Below, one piece after another: positions 1-11,554 of a stretch of DNA of 64,000 bases (position 1 is the stretch's first letter; each line of letters opens with the position of its first letter). The DNA is taken from contig NZ_KB893650.1 in assembly GCF_000374105.1 (NCBI RefSeq), positions 366,862 to 430,861 on the forward strand. The letters are read 5' to 3'. Under the pieces are notes generated by a model that saw only the letters and a program-made list of their open reading frames with translations, had not been told where the DNA came from and made no database searches. Source of the DNA: Kangiella aquimarina DSM 16071. GTDB taxonomy: Bacteria > Pseudomonadota > Gammaproteobacteria > Enterobacterales > Kangiellaceae. The translations under genes were made by a program, and so were the position numbers.

Positions 1-653
1 ATCCCGCAGGATTCCAGGTTCACAACTTTAAACAACCTTCAAGTCAGGAGCTGGATCACGACTTTTTATGGCGTACTTGCAAGGCTCTTCCTGAGCGAGG
101 CAGAATTGGTATCTTCAATCGCAGTTATTATGAAGAAGTTTTAGTAGTTCGTGTACATCCTAACTTTCTTCTGCATCAACGCCTGCCTAATTTCACTACT
201 GATAACTTGTTGCAGATTGACCAGCATACCCAGCTTTGGACCGACAGGTTTCAGTCAATAAATGATCACGAGGCGCACCTTGCCCGAAATGGCACCATTA
301 TTCTTAAGTTTTTCCTAAACGTTTCACAACAGGAGCAACACCGACGGTTTTTATCTCGTATCCACAACCCCGAGAAAAACTGGAAGTTTTCTAGTTCGGA
401 TATAGAAGAAAGTCAGCTGTGGGACAAGTATCAACACGCCTACCAAGAAGCACTATCTAATACTTCTCGACCCTGGGCACCCTGGTATGTTATTCCCGCC
501 GACAATAAACCAGCTATGCGGGCCATAGTATCGCAGCTTGTATTAGACAATATGCAACAACTCCCCTTAAAATTCCCTGCGCTATCCGACGAGGATAGAG
601 AGGCATTGCCAATCTACGAGATTGCTTTAAATAAACACATTTGTAATAAGTAA
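1..653 (+). CDS. PPK2-family polyphosphate kinase, 3' part only
   Basis: The open frame runs into the window from its left edge (frame starting at base 3), so the N-terminus is missing. The visible 216 codons contain the PPK2 hallmark segment GIFNRSYYEEVLVVRVHP early on, then a conserved helical C-terminal part with RPWAPWYVIPADNK. PPK2 enzymes transfer phosphate between polyphosphate and nucleoside mono- or diphosphates in the cytoplasm; which nucleotide is used cannot be told without the Walker A region, which lies outside the window. It converges on gyrB, and a hairpin terminator lies 32 bp after its stop. Confidence 0.9.
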   Translation, partial: PAGFQVHNFKQPSSQELDHDFLWRTCKALPERGRIGIFNRSYYEEVLVVRVHPNFLLHQRLPNFTTDNLLQIDQHTQLWTDRFQSINDHEAHLARNGTIILKFFLNVSQQEQHRRFLSRIHNPEKNWKFSSSDIEESQLWDKYQHAYQEALSNTSRPWAPWYVIPADNKPAMRAIVSQLVLDNMQQLPLKFPALSDEDREALPIYEIALNKHICNK

Positions 654-684
654 GTATTCACTATTGTTATGAAGTCAAAAAAAA

Positions 685-704
685 GCCGCTAATAAGCGGC
701 CTTT
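685..704. terminator. Bidirectional terminator between ppk2 and gyrB
   Basis: A 6-bp perfect GC-rich stem (GCCGCT, loop AATA, AGCGGC) at 685-700 is flanked by an A-run at 677-684 and by CTTTTG after it, so it can act as an intrinsic terminator for both convergent genes. Confidence 0.8.
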
Positions 705-731
705 TGTTTCTGCTTTTAAATCACTCTGCTG

Positions 732-3167
<2,436 letters not shown>

Positions 3168-3187
3168 TTATGATTGTTCTATTGAGC

Positions 3188-4300
3188 TTATTGCACATTC
3201 TTCTCTGAGGCCGTATCTATCACAGTAACAGCCCCATGTTCCACGTGGAACAACCTGACGTTATTATACCTGTTTATGAGGCTTTTGAGAGGATCTAAAT
3301 GCACACAAGTAATAAATATCTGTTGGCTTGAGGGTTGTTGAGCAAGAAAATCTAGCAACATCTGTTGATGCTCTTGATCCAGCTCGGCGCCTATATCATC
3401 AAGCAAAAAAACAGGATACTGTTGCCCTCTTTCTTGTGCAAGACTTAATTGAGCAAGCTTCAAAGCAGTGGTTACCAACTTCTGTTGCCCACGGGAAAGA
3501 TAGTCTGCAGCAAGCCTTTTTCCAGACATAATCTTTAGATCAGCCTTTTGAATGGTTGAGTGGGTGTAACCATGCTTTGCATCTTTTGGGTACTGTTCAA
3601 TCAGTAACTGCTCTAGGTCATGGCCCTGCCAACCTTGATAAAAATGCAAGGATACATCAACGTCAGGAAGAAATGACTTGATAATGCTATTGAAAAAAGG
3701 TTGTAGGAGTTGACAGTAATCCTCGCGGTATTGATTTACCTTAATAGAAAGAGGCACCAACTGACTGTCCCATACTGCTAACTCTCGATAGCTTTTACTG
3801 GTTTTAAGTAACTTGTTTCTTTGTAATATCAGTCTTTGGCAATCTTGCCAGCGTTTAAGGAAAGAATGTTCCACGTGGAACACTCCCCAATCCAACATTT
3901 TCCTGCGACCGCTGGAACCTTTTGTTAATAACTCATAGTGTTCTGGAGCTAGAACCTGAACCGGGGCGAGAGATACTAGATCACTCAATTTGGATAATGG
4001 CTCCTGGTTCAATCGCATGTGAACATCATTATTACGAAAACGCTGTATTCCTAACTTATGACCGGAACCATGGGCAGTCAGCTCAGCGAAAAGAGTAAAA
4101 GAGTCATGATCATGATTAACAAGCTTGTTATGCCGACTGGTTCTGAATGAACGACCGTGGCCGAGAATGTAGAGGGATTCAAGAATGCTAGTTTTGCCGG
4201 CGGCATTATTGCCGTAGATAATGTTTAGCTGAGGGGAAAAATGCAGCCTCGTGGGCTGCAGATTTCGAAAGTTTTCGATAGAAAGAGATTGGATGTGCAT
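3188..4300 (-). CDS. recF: DNA replication and repair protein RecF
   Basis: SMC-like ATPase that, with RecO and RecR, loads RecA on single-stranded DNA gaps. The 370-residue protein shows a Walker A motif (GNNAAGKTS, residues 30-38), the ABC-type signature (LSRGQQKLV near 270) and Walker B (FLLDDIGAELD near 300). I place the start at the ATG at 4300; one in-frame TTG lies directly before it, and neither has a clear Shine-Dalgarno sequence. It sits 33 bp after dnaN, which suggests co-transcription with dnaA-dnaN. Confidence 0.95.
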   Translation of the reverse strand: MHIQSLSIENFRNLQPTRLHFSPQLNIIYGNNAAGKTSILESLYILGHGRSFRTSRHNKLVNHDHDSFTLFAELTAHGSGHKLGIQRFRNNDVHMRLNQEPLSKLSDLVSLAPVQVLAPEHYELLTKGSSGRRKMLDWGVFHVEHSFLKRWQDCQRLILQRNKLLKTSKSYRELAVWDSQLVPLSIKVNQYREDYCQLLQPFFNSIIKSFLPDVDVSLHFYQGWQGHDLEQLLIEQYPKDAKHGYTHSTIQKADLKIMSGKRLAADYLSRGQQKLVTTALKLAQLSLAQERGQQYPVFLLDDIGAELDQEHQQMLLDFLAQQPSSQQIFITCVHLDPLKSLINRYNNVRLFHVEHGAVTVIDTASEKNVQ

Positions 4301-4333
4301 CAAAGATGCTTACTGTTTAGCGGTAAAGAGTTA

Positions 4334-5437
4334 TTAAAGACGCATCGGCATGACAACATATAGACTCTCGCCGCCATCAACTTCTTCTATTAATGTACTG
4401 CTATTAGCGTCTATGAAGGTTAGCTTGACCTGCGGAGTTTTTATCGTATTCATTACATCGATCATGTAACTGACATTAAAGCCAATCTCGAGATCTGTGC
4501 CCTGGTATTCGACGCCAAATTCTACTTCTGCTTCTTCTTGTTCTGGGTTGTTCGCATGCAAGCGAACCTGCTCGTTAGATAGCATAAAACGAACGCCGCG
4601 GAATTTTTCATTACAAAGAATAGAGGCTCGAGATAGGGATTCTTTAAATAACTCACGATCAGCTATAACGATTTTATCGCCATTACGAGGTAAAACCTTG
4701 TCGTATTCTGGGAAACGACCATCAACCAGCTTGGATGTAAATGAGTAATCTTCACCAATAACTTTAATATGATTAGAACCAAGATTAAGGGTGATTTTTT
4801 CTTCACTATGCTCAAGCAAGCGGGCTAATTCAGTAACACCCTTGCGAGGAATGATAGCGCTTATTTTATCTTCTGTATCAATAGAAACCTTAGCACGAGA
4901 AAGTGCAAGGCGGTGTCCATCGGTAGCTACAGTGGTTAAGCGGTCATTATCGAACTCAAACAGCATGCCGTTAAGATAATATCGGACATCTTGCTGCGCC
5001 ATAGCAAACTGCGTTTTTTCTATCAGGGTTTTAAGAATTTCCTGAGTCAGCTCCAGGGAGGCAAGACTAGCGGTTTCATCCAGGTTAGGAAACTCATTAG
5101 CAGACATGGTAGAAAGACTAAAACGACTGCTTGGTGTAATTAACTTAAGACGTGTTTCTGATTGCTCAACCTTAACATTTTCACCATCACCCAGACTGCG
5201 TACGATATCTAGCAGTTTACGTGCCGGAACCGTTATTTCACCAGGCTCAAATTCCCCTTCAAGTTCAACCTGTGCTTTAAGCTCTACTTCAAGATCTGTC
5301 GCGGTTAGTGATAACTTACTATCATCAACAACCATTAGAACATTGGATAAAACAGGAAGAGTTTGTCGCTTTTCTACAGCACCACTAACTAATTGAAGTG
5401 GCGCCAGCAATTGATCCCGGCTTATGGTAAAACGCAT
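4334..5437 (-). CDS. dnaN: DNA polymerase III sliding clamp (beta subunit)
   Basis: Ring-shaped dimeric processivity clamp that tethers DNA polymerase III and repair factors to DNA. The 367-residue length and three consecutive clamp folds match the family; the start MRFTISRDQLLAPLQLVSGA and the end YVVMPMRL are typical. An AAGGTG ribosome-binding site stands 5 bases before the ATG. Only 15 bp separate it from dnaA, so the two genes are almost certainly one operon. Confidence 0.98.
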   Translation of the reverse strand: MRFTISRDQLLAPLQLVSGAVEKRQTLPVLSNVLMVVDDSKLSLTATDLEVELKAQVELEGEFEPGEITVPARKLLDIVRSLGDGENVKVEQSETRLKLITPSSRFSLSTMSANEFPNLDETASLASLELTQEILKTLIEKTQFAMAQQDVRYYLNGMLFEFDNDRLTTVATDGHRLALSRAKVSIDTEDKISAIIPRKGVTELARLLEHSEEKITLNLGSNHIKVIGEDYSFTSKLVDGRFPEYDKVLPRNGDKIVIADRELFKESLSRASILCNEKFRGVRFMLSNEQVRLHANNPEQEEAEVEFGVEYQGTDLEIGFNVSYMIDVMNTIKTPQVKLTFIDANSSTLIEEVDGGESLYVVMPMRL

Positions 5438-5452
5438 AGAGACACCTTGTTA

Positions 5453-6847
5453 TTAGCTGGACAGAGTCCTTAGTAAATTGGAAAAGTCTTCTTCAATATC
5501 GATGCTTTCGCCTTTAAGCTGCTCTATCTTACGACAGGCATGTAAAACCGTTGTATGGTCCTTTCCCCCAAAAGCATCGCCGATTTCGGGCAGACTATGA
5601 TTGGTGAGGTTTTTCGCCAAGGCCATAGCCATTTGTCGCGGTCGGGCTATAGACCGACTGCGTCTTTGAGATAATAGATCAGAAACCTTGATCTTGTAAT
5701 AGCTGGCAACAGTTTTTTGTATGTTTTCAATAGAAATCAGTTTGTCCTGAGCAGCAATCAAATCTTTAAGAGCATCTTTAACAAAATCCAGGGTGATAGC
5801 CCGCCCAGTAAACTGAGCATTTGCAATAACGCGTTTTAGTGCACCTTCAAGCTCTCGAACATTAGAACGTATCCGTTTGGCTATGAAGAAAGCAACTTCA
5901 TTAGGTAGCTCAATTTTAGATGAATGAGCCTTGCTCATTAAAATTGCCACACGAGTTTCTAACTCTGGTGGCTCGACAGCAACTGTCAGGCCCCAACCAA
6001 ATCGAGACTTCAGGCGCTCTTCAAGGCCTTCTACCTCTTTAGGAAATCTATCACAGGTGATAATAACCTGTTTATTCTTTTCGATCAGGTTATTGAAGGT
6101 GTGAAAGAACTCTTCCTGTGTTCGCCCTTTGTTGGCAAAAAACTGAATATCGTCAATCAGTAAGGCGTCAACGGAGCGATAAAAATTCTTAAATTTATCC
6201 ATCGTGCCGGTCTGCAGTGCTTTCACCATATTGGCCATAAACCGCTCAGAATGCAGATAAACGACCCTTGCATTAGGATTTTGCTCCAAAATAGCATTAC
6301 CAACAGAATGCATCAGGTGGGTTTTACCCAAACCTACACCACCATAGATAAACAAGGGATTATAAGCTTCGCCTGGATTTTCAGTAACCTGTTGCGCAGC
6401 TGCACGAGCTAACTGGTTTGACTTACCTTCAACAAAGTTACTAAAGATAAAATTAGGATTGAGGTTGTTTTGCTGAAAACCAGAGGGTGCTTGTTCAGAC
6501 TTAGCAAATGATGTTGAGCGAACCTGATTAACGTTCTCAACAGCAGAACCATTAGAAGTTGAGGATACGGTTGAAGCAGAACTGCTTTGCTCAGCAGCCT
6601 GGTTTAAATTACCGACATGTAGAGAAATTTGCTTTTGCGAAGCAGAATCTTTTTGCTCAATGTATTCATTGATACGATCCAGGTATTGCTGACGAATCCA
6701 GTCAACGAAAAAAGGATTCGGTGCATACAAAGCCATCTCTGAATCTGTTTCCTTGACTTGAAGGGGCTTGATCCAAGTGTTGAATTCAGTAGCAGATAAC
6801 TCTGACTGCAATTTCTGTAAACAACTCCGCCACACATTACCCATCAT
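5453..6847 (-). CDS. dnaA: Chromosomal replication initiator protein DnaA
   Basis: AAA+ initiator that binds DnaA boxes, melts the origin and loads the helicase. All four domains are present in 464 residues: N-terminal domain I, a Ser/Asn-rich linker (about 85-125), the ATPase with Walker [10 protein letters not shown] (169-177) and Walker B LLIDDIQF (229-236), and the DNA-binding domain IV with its [15 protein letters not shown] signature near the C-terminus. Two consecutive ATGs (6847 and 6844) are possible starts; AGGA lies about 11 bases upstream. The gene points away from the 921-bp AT-rich gap that should hold the origin. Confidence 0.98.
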   Translation of the reverse strand: MMGNVWRSCLQKLQSELSATEFNTWIKPLQVKETDSEMALYAPNPFFVDWIRQQYLDRINEYIEQKDSASQKQISLHVGNLNQAAEQSSSASTVSSTSNGSAVENVNQVRSTSFAKSEQAPSGFQQNNLNPNFIFSNFVEGKSNQLARAAAQQVTENPGEAYNPLFIYGGVGLGKTHLMHSVGNAILEQNPNARVVYLHSERFMANMVKALQTGTMDKFKNFYRSVDALLIDDIQFFANKGRTQEEFFHTFNNLIEKNKQVIITCDRFPKEVEGLEERLKSRFGWGLTVAVEPPELETRVAILMSKAHSSKIELPNEVAFFIAKRIRSNVRELEGALKRVIANAQFTGRAITLDFVKDALKDLIAAQDKLISIENIQKTVASYYKIKVSDLLSQRRSRSIARPRQMAMALAKNLTNHSLPEIGDAFGGKDHTTVLHACRKIEQLKGESIDIEEDFSNLLRTLSS

Positions 6848-7640
6848 TATTATTAGAATCCTGAAAGTTTGCTTGTTAGTTATCGCCTCTACAATAAGAG
6901 AGACTTTTTAATCACTTCTCTTACCTGTTAGAACATATCTCCTGGGAAAAGAAATACGCTAAACAGATTAACGGTAAGTGTAGATCCAGAGAAAAAAATA
7001 ATCCACAACTTTACCTATATATTTTTACTATAAAGACAAACAAGGTAATAAATATAGATAGACTTAAAACTATACAGAAAAAGCTTAACTAATAAATAAA
7101 AGGATGAAATGTGGGTATATCTTGTATAAAAAACCTTTAAATCTGTTAATACAAGTCGAATAAAGCCATTTTTGATACTTATGCAGTTTTTGATCACCGA
7201 GTTAAAGACAACTTATACAGTAAGTTATCATTTCAATAACCTGATGAAAAACAATAAAAAAAGAGACTTATCAACAACCTTAGGTAAGACTAATAATAAT
7301 AATAAGATCTTTTTAAATAACTTTATTAATATTACAGGCTTAATAACTTGGTAAAAGCAAAATACGGGCAGATAATTGCTTAAAAGACCATAAAAAAAGA
7401 AAAACTAATAAAAAACCATAAAAACATGAAGTAAAGCAGTTTAAAGAAAATGAATGGTTTGATTAAAATATCCACAGAAGCCTCCAGAAAAACACAAAGT
7501 CAGCCTATCTTGTGGTTTTACTGGTTAATAAACACTAAATAGATACAACTGTATGAAAAAGGTACAGGTATGGCTTAACCTAACGACACCAGAAACAAGA
7601 ATAATACTGCTAAAAGATTGTTAAATAACCTATAATAACG
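6848..7640. other. oriC: Probable replication origin oriC (dnaA-rpmH intergenic region)
   Basis: The gap between divergent dnaA and rpmH is unusually AT-rich and holds no convincing gene; two short frames inside it (near 7015-7354) have no ribosome-binding site or familiar product. I see only near-consensus DnaA boxes, each one base off TTATCCACA: TAATCCACA at 6999-7007, TTATCAACA at 7268-7276 and ATATCCACA at 7468-7476; weaker matches occur at 7111-7119 and 7182-7190. A 13-mer-like unwinding sequence, GATCTTTTTAAAT, is at 7306-7318 beside a TAA repeat (7291-7304). Few GATC sites are present. The assignment rests on location and composition more than on perfect boxes. Confidence 0.7.
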
Positions 7641-7669
7641 TTGCACAAAGGCCATAAATCCTATAGAAT
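7641..7669 (+). promoter_or_regulatory. Candidate sigma-70 promoter of rpmH-rnpA
   Basis: TTGCAC (7641-7646), a 17-bp spacer and TAGAAT (7664-7669) give a plausible housekeeping promoter with transcription starting near 7676, about 90 bases before rpmH. The -35 box matches only three of six consensus bases. Confidence 0.5.
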
Positions 7670-7690
7670 CTCGCGTCCTTGTAGTAAGGC

Positions 7691-7728
7691 TGTGTCATTT
7701 TTTTGCGGTCACCAATGTGGGTGACACG
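7691..7728 (+). promoter_or_regulatory. Leader of rpmH with two competing short stems
   Basis: In the predicted untranslated leader, GTCACC (7708-7713) can pair with GGTGAC (7720-7725), while GTGTCA (7692-7697) can pair with TGACAC (7722-7727). The two pairings share bases and exclude each other. Any regulatory role is an inference from the sequence alone. Confidence 0.3.
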
Positions 7729-7768
7729 AAAAATCAGCTTAAATTTTATTGGCTAGTGGGTTAATCCG

Positions 7769-7903
7769 ATGAAAAGAACATTTCAACCAAGCATTATCAA
7801 GCGTAAGCGTACTCACGGCTTCCGTGCACGTATGGCCACCAAAAACGGTCGTCAGGTTATCAACCGTCGTCGTGCAAAAGGTCGTAAGCGTCTAAGCGCC
7901 TGA
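7769..7903 (+). CDS. rpmH: 50S ribosomal protein L34
   Basis: A 44-residue, very basic protein beginning [20 protein letters not shown] and ending with an Arg/Lys-rich tail, almost identical in layout to E. coli L34 (46 residues). L34 is a small protein of the large ribosomal subunit. It is followed 20 bp later by rnpA, the near-universal bacterial arrangement, with the promoter and leader lying in the origin region upstream. Confidence 0.97.
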   Translation: MKRTFQPSIIKRKRTHGFRARMATKNGRQVINRRRAKGRKRLSA

Positions 7904-7923
7904 TAAGAAAAGCATTCCTTGAT

Positions 7924-8307
7924 GTGAGCGACAAGCAGACTTGTCAAAAACAGCGTTCAGCTGACTTTCCTGCAAGTCTGCGTCTGCTCACAGCAGAGGA
8001 CTACAAAAGGGTTTTTAACAACCCTGTAAAGTTAGTTTGCCCTCCTTTCACACTCCTTGCTGTACCCAATCAATACAAATGTTGCAGACTTGGTCTAATT
8101 GTGGCCAAAAAAAATGTGCGTCGGGCTGTTGATCGTAATCGATTAAAACGATTAGCTCGCGAAAGCTTTCGAAATAACCAGTCTCAGCTACCCTCTTACG
8201 ACATCGTTTTATTAGCGCGCCGTGGTAGTAGTCAGTTGGCTAATAAGGTATTATTCGAGCACCTTGAACAACTCTGGATACGTTTACAGAGAAGGGTAAA
8301 CAAGTGA
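7924..8307 (+). CDS. rnpA: Ribonuclease P protein component
   Basis: Protein subunit that helps the RNase P RNA bind pre-tRNA and trim its 5' leader. The 127-residue product carries the family signature around [17 protein letters not shown] in its middle and is strongly basic. The start is a GTG at 7924, since no ATG is available between rpmH and the conserved region. Its stop overlaps the GTG start of yidD by 4 bp, so the two are translationally coupled. Confidence 0.95.
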   Translation: MSDKQTCQKQRSADFPASLRLLTAEDYKRVFNNPVKLVCPPFTLLAVPNQYKCCRLGLIVAKKNVRRAVDRNRLKRLARESFRNNQSQLPSYDIVLLARRGSSQLANKVLFEHLEQLWIRLQRRVNK

Positions 8308-8528
8308 TAAATCGAGTCTTGATTGGAATGGTACGTGGATACCAGAAGGTATTGAGCCCTGTCATGGGTAATCAGTGCCGTTTTTATCCAACCTGTTCAA
8401 ATTATTCGATTGAAGCTTTAGAGCAGCATGGGGCTATAAAAGGTAGTTGGTTAACCATTAAGCGAATTGCTCGTTGTCATCCCGGTTGTGAGGGTGGGCA
8501 TGACCCAGTCCCTCCAGTAAACAAATAA
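8304..8528 (+). CDS. yidD: Membrane protein insertion efficiency factor YidD
   Basis: Small (74-residue) peripheral membrane protein that assists YidC- and Sec-dependent insertion. The conserved cysteine-containing core is clear: [20 protein letters not shown], then Y-S-I-E-A-L and a [13 protein letters not shown] end. It begins with GTG overlapping the rnpA stop and is followed 30 bp later by yidC, its functional partner. Confidence 0.95.
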   Translation: MINRVLIGMVRGYQKVLSPVMGNQCRFYPTCSNYSIEALEQHGAIKGSWLTIKRIARCHPGCEGGHDPVPPVNK

Positions 8529-8558
8529 CAGTACACGCAAAGAATTAAAGAGATTGCT

Positions 8559-10166
8559 ATGGAATCGATGCGCGGATTTTTTATATTAGGTTTTGCTATA
8601 TGTAGTTTTTTGCTCTATCAGGCCTGGCAAAAAGATTATGGTCCTCAGCCTGAACAGGAAGTAAATGAGCAATTTGGTCAGTCAAATACGGTTGCTAATA
8701 GTAAAGTCGACACTAATAACCTGATTGAAGTAGTCACTGACGTATTCAAGATTAAAATTGATCGTGTGGGTGGCGATGTTGTTTATGCCGAGTTGAATGA
8801 CTATAACAAAGAGCTAAACAATGAGCAGGAAAAAGCAGTCTTATTCGATTACCGAGATCGAGTCTATCAGGCGAAAAGTGCTTTATTAGGTACTGGCGCA
8901 CCAGATAATCAATTACCAAGAGCAACTTATCAAACCAAGCAAAGCTCTTACTCGCTTCAAGATGGCCAAGATGAGCTGATTATCCCATTGACCTGGGCAA
9001 ACGATGAAGGTGTTCTATTCACCAAAACATTTACCTTTAATCGTAACGATTACGAAATTGGTGTTCAGTATAAGGTCAATAACCAGTCAAGTAATGATCG
9101 GACCTATAATTTCGTTGCAGAATTAATTCGTGATCAGAAGCCTACTGGATTAGAAGAAAAGTCATCTTTTGGTATGTCACCATTTTTGGGTGTTGCATAC
9201 TCTCCTGAAGAAAGAAAATACGAAAAGATTTCATTTGAAGATTTGGAAGAAGAGCCTATCAATGTAACCCGTCAAGGTGGTTGGATTGGCTATTTACAGC
9301 ATTACTTCATATCAGCCTGGATTCCTGAACAGCAGGAAAAGATTAAGGTAACCTCAACCGTTAAATCAAACCAGGATACAATCATTCGCTTTATCCAGCC
9401 AACAGTTGCTGTTCCAGCACAAGGCGAAAAAGTGATTAATGCAACGCTGTATGTTGGTCCGAAAATCCTCAAGCGTCTGGAAGCTGCAGCGCCAGGTCTT
9501 GAGAAATCGCTAGACTTGAGTTGGGTATGGTGGATCGGCTTACCGCTGTATAAATTGATGCAGTTCTTCTACTCATTCGTTGCCAATTGGGGCGTGGCCA
9601 TTATTCTCGTAACTCTGGTTGTTAAAACATTGTTATACCCATTGTCAGCAGCACAGTATCGCTCGATGGCCAATATGAGAAAATTAGCGCCCAAAATGCA
9701 GCAGTTAAAAGAGCGATATGGTGAAGACAAACAGCGTATGCAGCAGGAAATGATGAAGATGTATAAAGAAGAAGGTGCCAATCCATTTGGTGGCTGTCTT
9801 CCGATGTTGCTTCAGTTCCCAATCTTCATTGCATTGTATTACGTATTATTCGAAGCTGTTGAGTTGCGCCACGCACCATTCTTCGGCTGGATTCAAGATT
9901 TGTCGGTAGCTGATCCCTATTTTGTATTGCCGTTATTGATGGGGGGCAGCATGTGGTTGATGCAGAAGTTACAACCACAATCACCGACCATGGATCCTAT
10001 GCAGCAAAAGATCATGAGCTATCTACCTGTAGTCTTTACTGTGTTCATGCTGTTCTTCCCTGCCGGTCTGGTGCTTTACTGGTTATGCAACAACTTGATA
10101 TCAGTTGCACAACAGCAGTACATCACTAAGAAGATCGAAAAACAAGGTAATGCGAAAGCAAAATAA
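8559..10166 (+). CDS. yidC: Membrane protein insertase YidC
   Basis: Inner-membrane insertase that places proteins such as ATP synthase subunit c into the membrane, alone or with Sec. The 535 residues (E. coli 548) comprise an N-terminal membrane segment (about 5-22), a large periplasmic beta domain to about residue 310, and the conserved five-helix core ending in a Lys-rich tail. The core contains the typical [20 protein letters not shown] coiled segment and [14 protein letters not shown]. It is a Gram-negative type YidC because of the periplasmic domain. mnmE follows after 14 bp. Confidence 0.97.
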   Translation: MESMRGFFILGFAICSFLLYQAWQKDYGPQPEQEVNEQFGQSNTVANSKVDTNNLIEVVTDVFKIKIDRVGGDVVYAELNDYNKELNNEQEKAVLFDYRDRVYQAKSALLGTGAPDNQLPRATYQTKQSSYSLQDGQDELIIPLTWANDEGVLFTKTFTFNRNDYEIGVQYKVNNQSSNDRTYNFVAELIRDQKPTGLEEKSSFGMSPFLGVAYSPEERKYEKISFEDLEEEPINVTRQGGWIGYLQHYFISAWIPEQQEKIKVTSTVKSNQDTIIRFIQPTVAVPAQGEKVINATLYVGPKILKRLEAAAPGLEKSLDLSWVWWIGLPLYKLMQFFYSFVANWGVAIILVTLVVKTLLYPLSAAQYRSMANMRKLAPKMQQLKERYGEDKQRMQQEMMKMYKEEGANPFGGCLPMLLQFPIFIALYYVLFEAVELRHAPFFGWIQDLSVADPYFVLPLLMGGSMWLMQKLQPQSPTMDPMQQKIMSYLPVVFTVFMLFFPAGLVLYWLCNNLISVAQQQYITKKIEKQGNAKAK

Positions 10167-10180
10167 CCAGTGGGTTTACA

Positions 10181-11539
10181 GTGAGTACTCAAGATACAAT
10201 TGCAGCAGTAGCAACGCCACCCGGTCGCGGTGGCGTTGGCATTATTAGAGTATCTGGAAAAGCCTGTCAGACAATAGCAAAAACAATTCTTCGTAAACCG
10301 CTCAATATTCGTGAGGCAACCTACCTACCCTTTTATGATCTGGCCGGAAACATTCTGGACCAGGGCATAGCGATACTGTTTAAAGGGCCTAATTCATTTA
10401 CAGGTGAAGACGTGCTGGAGTTACAGGGGCATGGTGGTCCTGTCATTCTGGATATGCTACTAAAAGAGGTTTTAAAAGCAGGTGCCAGGATAGCAAAGCC
10501 CGGTGAGTTTTCTGAGCGTGCATTTTTAAACGACAAACTGGATTTGGCACAGGCTGAAGCAATAGCCGATCTGATTGAGTCAACTTCCGAACAGGCCGCT
10601 CGTTCTGCCATGCGTTCGTTGCAGGGTGAGTTTTCAAATAAAGTAAACGCACTGGTTGAGTCGCTGATTCATTTAAGAATTTATGTGGAAGCTGCTATCG
10701 ATTTTCCAGAAGAGGAAATTGACTTTTTATCTGATGGAAAGGTTCAGGCAGATCTTTATTCGATTCTGGATGATATAAAAAAACTCAGAAGTGAAGCGCA
10801 GCAAGGGTCGATTTTGCGAGAAGGTATGACAGTGGTTATCGCTGGTAAACCGAATGCAGGTAAATCAAGCCTACTTAATGCACTGGCAGGTAAAGAGTCC
10901 GCAATTGTAACTGAAATTGCAGGAACAACTCGGGATGTGTTACGCGAACATATTCATATTGATGGCTTGCCCATTCATATTATTGACACTGCCGGTTTGC
11001 GCGAAAGCGATGATACGGTTGAAAAAATTGGAATCGAGCGCGCCTGGCAGGAAATTGAAAAGGCCGATCAAATTATATTGGTTGCTGATGCCAGTGAAAC
11101 TCGACAGTTTATCCCCCATGAGATCGATCCGGCATTTACCAAGTTTGAACAATTTAAAGAAAAGTTGTTGCTCGTTGCTAATAAGGTGGATTTGACTGAG
11201 CAACTAGAATTATCACAATCAAGTGAATATAAAGTTCTACCACTCAGCGCGAAAACGGGTCATGGAATTAAAGAGTTAAAAAACACCTTGAAGGATATAG
11301 TGGGTTTTAAACAAACATCGGAAGGATCCTTTATTGCACGTCGTCGTCACCTCGATGCAATTGAGCGTGCGTTAGAATATTGTGAAAATGGAAAGCAGCA
11401 GCTGGAAGTTTATCATGCAGGAGAATTATTAGCGGATGAGCTTCGACAGGCGCAAAATGCTCTATCAGAAATCACCGGCGAATTTACCGCCGATGATTTA
11501 TTAGGACGAATTTTTAGCAGTTTCTGTATTGGAAAGTAA
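10181..11539 (+). CDS. mnmE: tRNA modification GTPase MnmE (TrmE)
   Basis: With MnmG it builds the 5-carboxymethylaminomethyl group on wobble uridine 34 of certain tRNAs. The 452-residue protein has the N-terminal folate-binding domain ([21 protein letters not shown] at the start), a G domain inside the helical domain (Walker [10 protein letters not shown] near 223, DTAGLRES near 270, NKVD near 334), and the exact C-terminal CIGK with the essential cysteine. GTG at 10181 is the start. It converges on the glycosyltransferase gene with only 15 bp between stops. Confidence 0.97.
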   Translation: MSTQDTIAAVATPPGRGGVGIIRVSGKACQTIAKTILRKPLNIREATYLPFYDLAGNILDQGIAILFKGPNSFTGEDVLELQGHGGPVILDMLLKEVLKAGARIAKPGEFSERAFLNDKLDLAQAEAIADLIESTSEQAARSAMRSLQGEFSNKVNALVESLIHLRIYVEAAIDFPEEEIDFLSDGKVQADLYSILDDIKKLRSEAQQGSILREGMTVVIAGKPNAGKSSLLNALAGKESAIVTEIAGTTRDVLREHIHIDGLPIHIIDTAGLRESDDTVEKIGIERAWQEIEKADQIILVADASETRQFIPHEIDPAFTKFEQFKEKLLLVANKVDLTEQLELSQSSEYKVLPLSAKTGHGIKELKNTLKDIVGFKQTSEGSFIARRRHLDAIERALEYCENGKQQLEVYHAGELLADELRQAQNALSEITGEFTADDLLGRIFSSFCIGK

Positions 11540-11554
11540 TCTAACTTACAATAA

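Noticed and set aside
7291-7304. TAA repeats as a DnaA-trio unwinding element
   Set aside because: The nearest DnaA-like box (TTATCAACA at 7268) is on the same strand but upstream of the repeats, opposite to the order expected for box plus trio, so I only call it AT-rich sequence.
7015-7354. Two overlapping short frames (60 codons each) in the origin region
   Set aside because: Composition is that of the AT-rich spacer, there is no Shine-Dalgarno sequence, and the peptides look random.
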